From an uncultured Pelagibacteraceae bacterium (GTDB lineage Bacteria; Pseudomonadota; Alphaproteobacteria; Pelagibacterales; Pelagibacteraceae): a stretch of DNA of 64,000 nucleotides. The notes beneath the pieces were generated by a model, which ran no database searches, had not been told where the DNA came from, and saw only the letters and a list, made by a program, of their open reading frames with translations. Position 1 is the stretch's first letter. Every line of letters starts with the position of its first letter. The stretch covers positions 302,766-366,765 of the forward strand of contig CACNYD010000001.1 in the NCBI GenBank assembly GCA_902624635.1, in the 5' to 3' direction. This document shows, one piece after another, positions 32,787 to 42,455 of this stretch. The position numbers and the translations under genes were made by a program.

Positions 32787-33563
32787 AAATTCATATTCTT
32801 TTGTTAGCTTAAAGTAAGTGTTTGGTTCTAAATTTTGGGGTCTTAAATTTAAATCGATCCCCAACTTATGTGCTATATCAGTATTATCTTTAAATATTTG
32901 GTTATAAGGTTTTTTTATCATTTTTCTTCTGTGCATAAAAAATATTCTTGTAATTTTTTCTAAATTTCTTGAGGTTATAAAATCAAAAAAATTTTCTTTT
33001 GGTTCGAATAACAAAAGAGAGCTCTCAACTTTAGGTTTTGGTTTAAAACAACTTGGGTTTATATCGCAAACTTTTTTTACTTTTAATCGCCAATTAGTTA
33101 AAACAGTTAGTCTACCATAATTACGAGTATTAAAATTTGCTATAATTCTATTTGCTACTTCTTTTTGAAACATTAGCACAAGATAATTAAACCAAATTTT
33201 CTTTTCATTAAGATTCAAAATCCATTTAATTAAAATTTCTGTTGAAATATTATATGGTAAATTACCAAAAACGGTTAAAATTTGATTATTTAAATCATTT
33301 TCATTTATCTTTAATATGTCCTCATTTATAATTTCAATATTTGAACTAAACTTTTCCCGAAGTATATTTGCTAATTTATTATCTTTCTCAACCACAAAAA
33401 ATTTATTTGGATTTCTCTTTAAAATCTCAGAGGTTAAATTCCCTGTACCTGGTCCTATTTCAAGAATATCTTTATTACTAATTTCAACTATATTTACTAT
33501 TTTTTTAATTACATCTTTATTAATTAGAAAATTCTGCCCTAGGCTTTTTTTGGGTTTTATCAT
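32775..33563 (-). CDS. ksgA: 16S rRNA dimethyladenosine transferase
   Basis: The 262-residue protein matches KsgA/Rsm[16 protein letters not shown], the SAM motif [17 protein letters not shown], and the catalytic motif [10 protein letters not shown]. It dimethylates A1518/A1519 of 16S rRNA. The start ATG overlaps the pdxA stop (ATGA), the usual pdxA-ksgA coupling. It converges on gmk with a 12-base overlap. Confidence 0.95.
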   Translation of the reverse strand: MIKPKKSLGQNFLINKDVIKKIVNIVEISNKDILEIGPGTGNLTSEILKRNPNKFFVVEKDNKLANILREKFSSNIEIINEDILKINENDLNNQILTVFGNLPYNISTEILIKWILNLNEKKIWFNYLVLMFQKEVANRIIANFNTRNYGRLTVLTNWRLKVKKVCDINPSCFKPKPKVESSLLLFEPKENFFDFITSRNLEKITRIFFMHRRKMIKKPYNQIFKDNTDIAHKLGIDLNLRPQNLEPNTYFKLTKEYEFLRG

Positions 33564-34492
33564 TTTTTGTCTAGAAAAATTAATGCATTTATTAAACTAA
33601 TTGGGTTTGATTTATTTTTCCCAACCATTTTTTCATTTGGACCATGATCTGGAGTAACTCTTAGAAAAGGTAAACCTAAAGTAATATTTATAGCATCATG
33701 CTCAAAAAGAGTCTTAATTGGGCCTAAAACTTGGTCATGATACATTCCAACTATAACGTCAAATTTTTTTCTATTTTTTTTGAGAAATATCGTATCTGAT
33801 GGAAAAGGTCCTTTAACATTAACCTTTTTTTTTAGGGAGTTAATCACAGGGTATATAATTTTTTCATCTTCGTTGAATTTAAGTATACTTTCACAATGAG
33901 GATTAAGACCTGTGACAGCTATTTTTGGTTTAATTTTAAGAAATTTTTTATAAAAATCATTAATGATTTGAATTTTTTCTCTTAATATTTTTTTTGTGAT
34001 ATGATTTTTTACCAAACTTAAGGGTAAATGAGTTGTTATAGGACAAACTGATAATTTAGGGTTATAAATTAACATCGCAAACTTTTTTTTTTTAAAAGAA
34101 TCAGCAATATATTCGGTCACTCCTAAAAATTTTTTATTTAAAGTTTTGGTTTTATTTATAGGACCGTTAATAATTTTATTTGTTACACCTTTTCTTAATA
34201 AATCAAAAGCTATTTTAAAGCACCTCTTTACATAAAATGCTGGTATCTTATTTGAAATATTTATTAAATAAATTTTCCTATTTAGTAATTTTTTTTTATA
34301 AATTTCATTAAAACTCAATTCTTCTATTTTTCCCTTGAATTTAAATCTTTCAATTTCATGATATAAATTTTTTTTACAACAAATTAAGATTAAGGGACTA
34401 GTAACTTTCTTTAATTTTATTGATTTGAAAAATATTTCAAAAAAAATACTTTTTTGCTCACCTGGAACTATCAAGATGGGTTTAAAATTCAT
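33560..34492 (-). CDS. pdxA: 4-hydroxythreonine-4-phosphate dehydrogenase-like protein
   Basis: The 310-residue protein has the PdxA blocks ITTHLPLSLV (metal His), GLNPHCES (metal His), GMYHDQVLGPIKTLFEHDAIN (metal His and loop), and ITLGLPFLRVTPDHG. The usual G-H-T-E motif is GVTEY here, so the substrate-phosphate-binding His is replaced by Val, and the end of the last motif is GPNEKMVGK rather than GTAFDIAGKG. From family knowledge PdxA works in pyridoxal-phosphate synthesis; the substitutions suggest an altered substrate preference. It lies in surA-pdxA-ksgA, the standard order. Confidence 0.85.
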   Translation of the reverse strand: MNFKPILIVPGEQKSIFFEIFFKSIKLKKVTSPLILICCKKNLYHEIERFKFKGKIEELSFNEIYKKKLLNRKIYLINISNKIPAFYVKRCFKIAFDLLRKGVTNKIINGPINKTKTLNKKFLGVTEYIADSFKKKKFAMLIYNPKLSVCPITTHLPLSLVKNHITKKILREKIQIINDFYKKFLKIKPKIAVTGLNPHCESILKFNEDEKIIYPVINSLKKKVNVKGPFPSDTIFLKKNRKKFDVIVGMYHDQVLGPIKTLFEHDAINITLGLPFLRVTPDHGPNEKMVGKNKSNPISLINALIFLDKK

Positions 34493-35417
34493 TTATTTTA
34501 CTATTCAACTTTATTTTATTATAAAAAATATTTGAAAATTTTTCTAATTGTTTGGCTTTTTCAATTCTAATCATCTTATCTAATTCTTTTTGTTTATCAA
34601 TTTCCAATTGAATTTTTCTTTCATCATTAATTTTAAGGATTAGAAAATTATTACCAATTTTTATTGGATCACCAGAGGTATTTAATTCTATTTTTTCCAA
34701 ATATCTTATTACATCGGTTGACAGATTATTTTTTCTAATCCATCCTATTTTACCCCCAACTTTTGAACTATCTGAGTTACTATATAGTATTGCAGTATTT
34801 TCAAATCCTACATTTTTAATACTATCCTGGATCTCATTTATAAGACTATCCAACGACAAATCATTTTTTTTTGTAAAAACAATTTCAGATAAGTTATATT
34901 CTAATAAAAAATTCTCTTTGCTAGTATTGTCAATTTGTTTCTGTAAACTTTCAATATCAATTTTTAAACTATTTGAATACCTAGCATAAACCAAGCTTTT
35001 CCATTGATTTTCTATTTCAATTTTTTCCTTAATATCGTTAATTGAGATATCTAATTTTTCTAAATGATTTCGAAATTGACTTAAACTTTGAAAACCTAAG
35101 TTTTTAATAATATTGTTCAAAATAAATTCTATCTGAGGATTTTGTAGATCTAATACCTTGTATTTTAAAATTTCATTTTTTTTTATTGTTTCTTTAATTA
35201 AAGATTTTTTAGATATTTCTAAAATTTTTTCTTCATCCATTACTTTTAGTTTTGGATTTAAAACTAAAAGATAATTACGCTCTTTTTCGATATCATACGA
35301 TGTAATTATCTCACTATCTACTTTCATAATTATTTTAAGATTTATTTCGGAGACAGCTAAGTTATTTAATGTAAAAAAAATTAAACAAAAAAAAACAAAT
35401 CTGCTATTTAAAATCAT
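34482..35417 (-). CDS. surA: SurA-like periplasmic chaperone/peptidyl-prolyl isomerase
   Basis: The 311-residue protein has a signal peptide (MILNSRFVFFCLIFFTLNNLAVSE), then a SurA N-terminal helical domain (KVDSEIITSYDIEKE...), and one parvulin-like domain (about 165-280: LSEIVFTKK, SKVGGKIGWIRKNNLS). E. coli SurA has two parvulin domains and 428 residues; this has one, as in many alphaproteobacteria. It helps fold outer-membrane proteins such as LptD. It overlaps lptD (ATGA) and pdxA (11 bases). Confidence 0.85.
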   Translation of the reverse strand: MILNSRFVFFCLIFFTLNNLAVSEINLKIIMKVDSEIITSYDIEKERNYLLVLNPKLKVMDEEKILEISKKSLIKETIKKNEILKYKVLDLQNPQIEFILNNIIKNLGFQSLSQFRNHLEKLDISINDIKEKIEIENQWKSLVYARYSNSLKIDIESLQKQIDNTSKENFLLEYNLSEIVFTKKNDLSLDSLINEIQDSIKNVGFENTAILYSNSDSSKVGGKIGWIRKNNLSTDVIRYLEKIELNTSGDPIKIGNNFLILKINDERKIQLEIDKQKELDKMIRIEKAKQLEKFSNIFYNKIKLNSKINEF

Positions 35418-37774
35418 CTCAAGTTAGGACTATTAAATCCACCAAAGGGTAAAATTGAAATTTTAAAAAATAGATTTTCAGATGGCTGCAAATCTTTATC
35501 AATATAATATTCTTTATTATATTCAATTGCTGCACTTAAACAGTCATTCTTATATTGATAAATTAAATTATAAAATTCTGTAAAACTTTTTTCTTTATTT
35601 TCCCTAGTTTCAAAAATTATACTATTATTTTCATTGAATTTGTAATGGGTTTCATTTTGTATGTATGAGGTTTTTGATTTACTATTATTTTCATTAAGGT
35701 ATTCAAATTTTGAAGTTAAATTATTTAAATAAAATTCAAACCCAAAAAGCTCATAATTTTTATCAATTAAATTATTTTTCAACGAAAAATCATAATTTAA
35801 CTTTAAATTTTCACTTGGCTTATATTCAAATAAGCCAACAAAATCTGAAACCTTATCTCCCAAGTTACTATTACTAGGTAGGTCTTCATTTTCCTCAAAT
35901 CTTAGGTTGTTTGCAAACCCTAAGGTTATTTGCTCATTTAAACTGGATTTATCTATTTTTTTATATTCATATCCATAGGTAATTGAAATTCCTCCCTCGC
36001 TTGTATCGGATATACCCAATCTATTTAGATCATAGATATTATTATAATTTATTGATCTGTCTTTTTTACGAACATCTTTCGTATGAGAGGGGCTCAATCT
36101 TATTGAAAACCTAGGAGTTAGTATTTTATCAAAATTCTTAGTCTCTTTTTTTAATGGAAATGAATAATTGGTTTGTAGAGTTGGTATTAAATTGAAATTA
36201 CTTTTATTTTTGTAATTTTTTGAATTTTTGGCTTCAGAATTAACATTTTTAATTAAAAATTTTTTTTGATTTATTATTCCTTTTTCAAAATAAGTTGGCA
36301 TAGAGCTATACTCAAAATTATTTATTAAAATTTTTTCTGTTATATTTGTATTATAGTTTTTATAATATCCCTCTGAATTAAAAACTAAATTGTCGTTTAA
36401 AATTTTTGAAAAATAAAAATTAGGCACATACTCATATTTATCTGAGTCTGTTTTTGATAAATCCTCATAAACATCTATATTTGTATCGAGAGATTGGAGA
36501 TTGTTATTATAAGAAATACCTATAGAGCTAGATAGGATTGATGTATTATTAATAATAGGGCTTTCAAGTTTATAAGTTTTTAGATATGTATCGTCTGTTA
36601 CATGTTCTAATTGAATATTCAATTCAACATTATCTGAATTTTTATTCACATAGTCTTTGCTAAAATTATAAAATAGATGACCTTTAGAATTCTCATCGCT
36701 GGAGACGAACTGACTTAAATCAATGATATAATCAGAGTTCTTATTTTTTTTCCTAAACTCAGATTGAAGTAAAAATTTATCATCATTAAAAAACCTTGGA
36801 TTTAAAGTCATATCTTTATTTTTAGCAATTGCTAAAAAATAGGGTAAATTTAAAGATAGTCCAGTCGCGCTATTGTCTTGTAATCTTGGAATTAAAAAAC
36901 CAGTTTGCCTTTCAACAGTTGGATCGGGATGAAAAAATTTTGGAAAATAAAAAACACTTTTATCGTATATCTTTAATTTAGCATTTTTATAATTAATCGT
37001 TTTATTTTTTTTATCGTGTCTAATTTCTTCCGCGCTCATCTCCCAAGGTGGACATTTCTCTCTTTTTTTACAAAACGTAAATGTTCCTTTTTCAACAATT
37101 GTGTTGTGATCATCACTGACTAAACTTCTACCTTTTAGACGGGGCTCATTTTGAGAATTTTCTAAAATCTTGAAATCAAGACTGACATCTTTCGCAAGTA
37201 ATTCTTTTCTATTCAAATCTAAAAATCCAAAATCTAACTTAAATAAATTTTTTTCTTTATCAAAAACTTTAAGTTTATCTAATTTTATGATCTTATTTTT
37301 AAGAGAATATTCAAACTCTTTAACTAAATAAATATTACCTAGATTATCTAAAATTTCTGATTCATCTAAACCTATAATTTTTTCATTTTTAATATCATAA
37401 ATAATCTTATCAGAATTAATTATAATGTTGTTTTCTTTGTCCTTGATCTTAATTTTGTTATCAAGAGTCAGTTTTGAATTATTTATCTCATATTTTATTT
37501 GATTTGCATTAATTTCTAAATTGTTTTCTATTTTTGAAATTTTTCCATTTTCAACAATCAATAAAGATTTACTTTTAAAATATTTAATTACTAAGCCCTT
37601 GACTTTTATTCCATCGGTTTTAATTAGTGCTTCTGCGTCATTTGCAATGGTTAATTCTTTTTCATTTAAAATTTCTATATTTGAGGCATTAAACTCAATT
37701 TCTTGTGAAAGTAGAGTTTCCGTAAAAAAAACTTGTAAAAAAATAACAAATATTATTGAAATTTTATTTTTCAT
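35414..37774 (-). CDS. lptD: LPS-assembly outer-membrane protein LptD
   Basis: The 786-residue protein has a signal peptide (MKNKISIIFVIFLQVFFTETLLSQ), an N-terminal OstA/LptA-like beta-jellyroll domain (about 30-200), and a large C-terminal beta-barrel that includes the conserved FFHPDPTVERQTGFLIPRL block (plug/strand motif of LptD). It inserts LPS into the outer membrane with LptE. It is third in lptF-lptG-lptD-surA. LptD of other bacteria uses disulfides; only a few Cys are visible here (e.g. TFCKKREKCPPW, NDCLSA). Confidence 0.93.
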   Translation of the reverse strand: MKNKISIIFVIFLQVFFTETLLSQEIEFNASNIEILNEKELTIANDAEALIKTDGIKVKGLVIKYFKSKSLLIVENGKISKIENNLEINANQIKYEINNSKLTLDNKIKIKDKENNIIINSDKIIYDIKNEKIIGLDESEILDNLGNIYLVKEFEYSLKNKIIKLDKLKVFDKEKNLFKLDFGFLDLNRKELLAKDVSLDFKILENSQNEPRLKGRSLVSDDHNTIVEKGTFTFCKKREKCPPWEMSAEEIRHDKKNKTINYKNAKLKIYDKSVFYFPKFFHPDPTVERQTGFLIPRLQDNSATGLSLNLPYFLAIAKNKDMTLNPRFFNDDKFLLQSEFRKKNKNSDYIIDLSQFVSSDENSKGHLFYNFSKDYVNKNSDNVELNIQLEHVTDDTYLKTYKLESPIINNTSILSSSIGISYNNNLQSLDTNIDVYEDLSKTDSDKYEYVPNFYFSKILNDNLVFNSEGYYKNYNTNITEKILINNFEYSSMPTYFEKGIINQKKFLIKNVNSEAKNSKNYKNKSNFNLIPTLQTNYSFPLKKETKNFDKILTPRFSIRLSPSHTKDVRKKDRSINYNNIYDLNRLGISDTSEGGISITYGYEYKKIDKSSLNEQITLGFANNLRFEENEDLPSNSNLGDKVSDFVGLFEYKPSENLKLNYDFSLKNNLIDKNYELFGFEFYLNNLTSKFEYLNENNSKSKTSYIQNETHYKFNENNSIIFETRENKEKSFTEFYNLIYQYKNDCLSAAIEYNKEYYIDKDLQPSENLFFKISILPFGGFNSPNLR

Positions 37775-38843
37775 TTATTCTTATTAAACCTATAATTGAA
37801 ATAATACTTAACAAAATTATTGGAAAAAATACTGATAAATAAATTGGAATTTTATTTGTTAATCCAAAAACATTAAAAATATTACTAATAAAATATATAA
37901 TTACTGACAAAGTTATTCCTAAAAGTACATGAAATATATGTGTTTTATCTTTCTTAATATTAAGCATTATTATTGAGGAAATTATTACCATTATACTTAA
38001 GAAAATGGGCAAAGAGACAATCTTTAAAATATGTAGATCTATATCTTGAGATGAATATCCTAATAACCTGTTCTCTTCTTTAAGATTTATTAGTTTAAAT
38101 AAGTTGAATGAATTTAGATCTCTAAATGTGCTATTAATTTTATTGATATTGAAATTACTGTTTAATAACAAATTTTCTTCTAGTTTAATCTGCTTATTAT
38201 TTTTAAATAAAGTAGGTTTTTCTAAAATCCAATTATTTGAGCTTATGTCTACTTTGGCAGAAAAAATATTTTCTATAACATCAAAATTTTTATTAAATTT
38301 TGTTACAAAAACATTCTCTAAATAATTATTTTTTTTTGTAGAACCATTAACAATATAGATTTCATCATTAATTTCATCTTTTATCCATATACCATTTTCA
38401 TTATAGTGTTTGAGATACTTACCATCGTCAGAATATATATTTTTAATATCAAAATAAAGAAATTTGAGTTTAGAAGAAAATGGATAATAAAGAATAACAA
38501 TAAAAAGACCGAATAAGAATGAACACAAAGCTAATAATTTAATTAAATATGAATTATTCAATTTGTTGACTTTTATTAATTCATTTTCTTTATTTTTTAT
38601 AATCTCAATAAAAAAAAGTTGTGATGAGATTAAAATTATGAAAGGAAGAATTTCCATAAGCGTTGTTGGTGCATTAATTAAAGATAAGAAAAAAGGCAAA
38701 TAAAATTTAGAGTTTGTATCACTAAAAAAAGTGATTTCTTCGAAAATAGTTAGAATAAAAATTAAAGAAAAAAAGATCATACAAATAAGTAATACTTTTT
38801 TAAAAAATAATTTTATAAAATATTTATCAAAAGTTCTTATCAT
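37764..38843 (-). CDS. lptG: LPS export ABC transporter permease LptG
   Basis: The track start (38912) is over-extended; ATG 38843 (MIRTFDKYFIKLFFKK) fits the LptG N-terminus and gives 359 residues. There are six membrane helices, three on each side of a periplasmic beta-jellyroll domain (about 140-255). The block LLGYSSQDIDLHIL resembles the conserved C-terminal coupling helix region of LptF/G. With LptF and LptB2 it extracts LPS from the inner membrane. It overlaps lptF by 17 bases and lptD by 11. Confidence 0.9.
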   Translation of the reverse strand: MIRTFDKYFIKLFFKKVLLICMIFFSLIFILTIFEEITFFSDTNSKFYLPFFLSLINAPTTLMEILPFIILISSQLFFIEIIKNKENELIKVNKLNNSYLIKLLALCSFLFGLFIVILYYPFSSKLKFLYFDIKNIYSDDGKYLKHYNENGIWIKDEINDEIYIVNGSTKKNNYLENVFVTKFNKNFDVIENIFSAKVDISSNNWILEKPTLFKNNKQIKLEENLLLNSNFNINKINSTFRDLNSFNLFKLINLKEENRLLGYSSQDIDLHILKIVSLPIFLSIMVIISSIIMLNIKKDKTHIFHVLLGITLSVIIYFISNIFNVFGLTNKIPIYLSVFFPIILLSIISIIGLIRINEK

Positions 38844-39963
38844 ATTTAATCTTAGATTGTAAAAAATTGAAAATAGTAAAAAATAATAATATTGGTAAAG
38901 ACATAAAAACAATTAAAATTGTTTTGGTTTCACCAACATATCTCATTAAAGTTTCTGATAAAATTAAAACTATAAATATATATAAAAATACTTTAATTGT
39001 CTTAATTGTAAAATTATTTTGTACTTTTGAAAAAGTAAGTAAAAAACAACATACCAAAGTTAATAAAGGTATGTACATGGGTTTAATAAATCGTTTATAA
39101 ATTTCTTGATTTAAGTTTTTAAGTCTCGACTTTTCACAAATAAACATTTTTTCTATGTAAGGCTTATTCTTCATTAAACTTAAAGAACATTGTAAAATTT
39201 TATAAGAAGGCAATTCCTGTATCTTCGCAATCTTAATTGTTTTTGATGTAAAGTTGGATAAATCGTAATCTATCTTATCAAATTCAAAGCTGATTAACCT
39301 GTTATCATTATTAATACTTAGAATTTTTCCATTTAATAATCTAAATAATTTTTCATTTCCATCAACAAGATACCCCTCTTTTGCAAAAATTATTTGATTA
39401 TCACTTTTTTCTAAACTAAATGAGTCTCCTTCTTGAATATAAATATTCTTGAATGAGTTTACTTCAGTTTTTTCACTTATAAAGATTGTTAGTCCAGAGA
39501 CAATATCAATGAATTTTCCTTGTTTAATTAAGTTTGGTAAGAAATCCATGTTAGAGTTCTTTAAAAATGTTCGTGCCTTTAATTGGCTATTTGGTGAAAT
39601 AAAACTTCCCATGACAATTTGTAAAAACATGGCTATAACTGCAAAATTTACAAGGCTAAGAACAAACTTTTTCTTTGTTATTCCATTTGTCCAAAAAATT
39701 AATAGTTCATTATTTTTTTCATATTTTATTAACTCAAAAAATATAGAGATAGTAAAAACAAAAGGAATGATTCTATGAATTATTTTTGGAAAATTGTACA
39801 AATTATAGTAAAAATAGATTTTAAAGTTATGACCATCGTTAATTACAAAGTCTAGGTGGTTTACTGCCTGAATTATCCATACAATTAAACCTATTGTAAA
39901 AGTTATTATTAAGGCTCTTAGAGATATATCTAAAATTAGTTTTCTAAATACTATTTTTTCCAT
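38827..39963 (-). CDS. lptF: LPS export ABC transporter permease LptF
   Basis: The 378-residue protein has the same three-helix, periplasmic-domain, three-helix layout as LptG. The helix 3 region has LSLVNFAVIAMFLQ, and the segment before the last helices (EIYKRFIKPMYIPLLTLVCCFLL) matches LptF coupling. It is the first gene of the lptF-lptG-lptD-surA-pdxA-ksgA run, which is transcribed away from pepA. The separate lptB gene is not in this window. Confidence 0.9.
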   Translation of the reverse strand: MEKIVFRKLILDISLRALIITFTIGLIVWIIQAVNHLDFVINDGHNFKIYFYYNLYNFPKIIHRIIPFVFTISIFFELIKYEKNNELLIFWTNGITKKKFVLSLVNFAVIAMFLQIVMGSFISPNSQLKARTFLKNSNMDFLPNLIKQGKFIDIVSGLTIFISEKTEVNSFKNIYIQEGDSFSLEKSDNQIIFAKEGYLVDGNEKLFRLLNGKILSINNDNRLISFEFDKIDYDLSNFTSKTIKIAKIQELPSYKILQCSLSLMKNKPYIEKMFICEKSRLKNLNQEIYKRFIKPMYIPLLTLVCCFLLTFSKVQNNFTIKTIKVFLYIFIVLILSETLMRYVGETKTILIVFMSLPILLFFTIFNFLQSKIKYDKNF

Positions 39964-40023
39964 TGAAATAAAATTATTTTATTCTTATATAGCATTATCT
40001 CTTGTAGATTGAATTTAAAATTT

Positions 40024-41481
40024 ATGACTATTCAAATTAATTATAAAAATAGCGCCTCAAAAAACACGTCTGGTAATCTTATCCTATTTGTTAACGATAA
40101 ATTTGAGATTAAGGGTCTCAAAAATTATATTTCAGAATCTGAGCAATTATACATATCTGATTTATTAAAAACTAATGATTATAAAAAAAAGCTAGCGACC
40201 TTTGAGTTAAGCTCTAAAAGAAAAATAATTTTAATATCAATTAAAAAAAATATAAAAAATTCTTCCATAGAAAATTTAGGAGCTGAACTTTACAACCAAA
40301 TTCAAAAAAATAAGAAGAGTGAGTATATTATTAATTTAGATACTTTAGGTTTAAAAGACCCAAATTTTATCTTACATTTTTTACACGGCTTAAAATTAAA
40401 ATCCTATGAATTTAGTAAATATAAAACGAAGAAAAAAAATAATCTTATAAAAATTACTGTAATTCTAAATAAAACCAAAATTCTCGCAAAAAATCAATTA
40501 AAGTTCAAAGCCCTAGAAGAGGGTACTTTCTATACTAGAGACTTAGTTTCTGAGCCTGGAAATATTTTGCATCCAGATGAATATGCAAGAAGATTAAAAT
40601 CTTTGAAAAAATATGGTTTAAAAATAAATGTTTACGATACAAATAAAATGAAAAAATTAGGTATGAATGCTCTTCTTGGTGTTGGTCAAGGAAGTATTAG
40701 AGGTTCGTACTTAGTTACAATGGAATGGAATGGATTAAAAAATAGATCTAAACCATTAGCATTTGTTGGTAAGGGAGTGTGTTTTGACACTGGAGGTTAT
40801 TCTTTAAAACCTGCAAAATTCATGGAAGATATGACTTATGATATGGCTGGTTCAGCAACTGTAGTGGGTTTACTTATAAGTCTAGCTTTAAGAAAAGCAA
40901 AAGTTAATGCTGTGGGAGTTGTAGGACTTGTTGAAAATATGGTTAGTGGAAATGCCCAAAGACCTGGTGACATTGTCAAATCTTACAGTGGCAAAACTAT
41001 AGAGATATTAAATACTGATGCTGAAGGAAGATTGGTACTTGCTGATGCTTTAACTTTTACTGAAAAAAAATTTAAACCAAGATTTATGATTGATTTAGCA
41101 ACTTTAACAGGTGCTATTATTGTTTCTTTAGGATCAGAATATGCAGGATTATTTTCCAATGATGATAAATTGTCTAAACAATTAATTGACTCAGGTGAAA
41201 AGGTTGAGGAAAAACTATGGAGAATGCCTTTACATAAAAATTATGACAAATTAATAAACTCAAAAAATGCGGATATGCAAAATATAAATTACGTAGGTGG
41301 TGCTGGATCAACAACAGCTGCACAATTTTTAAAGAGATTTATTTTAAATAAAACTCCTTGGGCACACTTAGACATTGCAGGAATGGCATTTTCAAAATAT
41401 GGGGGTGCTTTAAACTCAGGAGGAGCAACGGGTTATGGTGTGAGATTACTAAGTCAGTTAATTGAGGATAATTATGAGTGA
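40024..41481 (+). CDS. pepA: Leucyl (cytosol) aminopeptidase
   Basis: The track start (40009) is TTG; ATG 40024 (MTIQINYKN) gives 485 residues. The C-terminal M17 domain has the metal and active-site blocks VGKGVCFDTGGYSLKPA (metal Asp, Lys) and ILNTDAEGRLVLADAL (NTDAEGRL signature), and DLATLTGA. It cleaves N-terminal residues, typically Leu, with two divalent metals. The overlap with ndk is 8 bases. It diverges from lptF. Confidence 0.95.
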   Translation: MTIQINYKNSASKNTSGNLILFVNDKFEIKGLKNYISESEQLYISDLLKTNDYKKKLATFELSSKRKIILISIKKNIKNSSIENLGAELYNQIQKNKKSEYIINLDTLGLKDPNFILHFLHGLKLKSYEFSKYKTKKKNNLIKITVILNKTKILAKNQLKFKALEEGTFYTRDLVSEPGNILHPDEYARRLKSLKKYGLKINVYDTNKMKKLGMNALLGVGQGSIRGSYLVTMEWNGLKNRSKPLAFVGKGVCFDTGGYSLKPAKFMEDMTYDMAGSATVVGLLISLALRKAKVNAVGVVGLVENMVSGNAQRPGDIVKSYSGKTIEILNTDAEGRLVLADALTFTEKKFKPRFMIDLATLTGAIIVSLGSEYAGLFSNDDKLSKQLIDSGEKVEEKLWRMPLHKNYDKLINSKNADMQNINYVGGAGSTTAAQFLKRFILNKTPWAHLDIAGMAFSKYGGALNSGGATGYGVRLLSQLIEDNYE

Positions 41482-41884
41482 TTTAGAACAAACATTATCA
41501 ATTATTAAGCCAGATGCCGTTGAAAGAAATCTTGAAGCAGAAATTAAAGAAATGTTTAAGAATAAAGGTTTCCAAATTCTTAAAGAAAAAAAAATTCAAA
41601 TTGAAAAGTCTGAGGCTGAGAAATTTTATAAAGTTCATGAAACAAAGCCATTTTATAATGATTTATGTGACTATCTCTCCTCGGGTCCAATAGTTGTTAT
41701 GGTTCTTCAAAAAGAAAATGCAGTAAAAGGAAACAGAGAACTCATGGGAGCTACAAATCCAAAAGATGCAGAGGATGGAACTATCCGAAAAAAATATGGA
41801 ATTTCAATTGATAAAAATTCTGTGCATGGATCTGATAGTGTTGATAATGCTAAAATAGAAATTCAGTTTTTTTTCAACGATTAA
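41474..41884 (+). CDS. ndk: Nucleoside diphosphate kinase
   Basis: The track start is TTG (41462); ATG 41474 (MSDLEQTLSIIKPDAV) is the standard Ndk N-terminus and gives 136 residues. The Ndk signature NSVHGSDS holds the phosphohistidine; LMGATNPKDAEDGTIR is also conserved. It balances NTP pools. The start overlaps the end of pepA. The stop overlaps convergent purN by 11 bases. Confidence 0.95.
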   Translation: MSDLEQTLSIIKPDAVERNLEAEIKEMFKNKGFQILKEKKIQIEKSEAEKFYKVHETKPFYNDLCDYLSSGPIVVMVLQKENAVKGNRELMGATNPKDAEDGTIRKKYGISIDKNSVHGSDSVDNAKIEIQFFFND

Positions 41885-42455
41885 ATACTTTTAATATAGC
41901 TTTTCTGTAAAGTTTATGTTCTAGAGCAAGCACTTTTTTGCCAAGGGAGTTCTTTGTCTCATTTTTTGATATCTTAACTTTTTTTTGTAAAATAATCTTT
42001 CCAGAGTCTAATTTTGAATTGACAAAATGAACTGTGCACCCTGAATATTTTTCATTATTGTTCAAGACTCTTTGATGAGTATTTAATCCTTTATATTTAG
42101 GAAGCAACGAGGGATGGATATTCAAAATCTTACCTTTAAATTTACCGATAAAATTTTTGGACAAAATTTTCATAAATCCCGCTAAGCATATCATTTTAAT
42201 TTCATACTCTTTTAAAACTGAAAGTATCTGATTTTCAATTTTATTTTTTTTGTTAAAATTAAACACTTTTTTTTTTATCTTGTTTATTTTCCCATGTTTT
42301 AAACCTTTAGCTTTTGAGTTATTAGAGATTATTAGATCTATAGAAATTGGTGATTTTTTTGTTTTAGAAAACTTTATTAAAGACTTTAAATTACTTCCAG
42401 TGCCAGAAATAAAAACAGCAGTTTTAGTTTTTTTACAGCCAATTAACTTTACCAT
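41874..42455 (-). CDS. purN: Phosphoribosylglycinamide formyltransferase
   Basis: The 193-residue protein has AVFISGTGSNLKSLI (phosphate-binding loop), LAGFMKILSKNFI, KILNIHPSLLPKYKGL (HPSLLP motif with the catalytic Asn-His), and CTVHFVNSKLDSGKII (catalytic Asp). It adds a formyl group from 10-formyl-THF to GAR in purine synthesis. It overlaps purM by 23 bases, forming a purM-purN unit. Confidence 0.95.
   Translation of the reverse strand: MVKLIGCKKTKTAVFISGTGSNLKSLIKFSKTKKSPISIDLIISNNSKAKGLKHGKINKIKKKVFNFNKKNKIENQILSVLKEYEIKMICLAGFMKILSKNFIGKFKGKILNIHPSLLPKYKGLNTHQRVLNNNEKYSGCTVHFVNSKLDSGKIILQKKVKISKNETKNSLGKKVLALEHKLYRKAILKVFNR

Noticed and set aside
40009-40023. Upstream TTG start for pepA (and similar early TTG starts for ndk, gshA, eamA)
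   Set aside because: An ATG a few codons downstream fits the family N-terminus or an ATGA overlap and there is no ribosome-binding site for the TTG.
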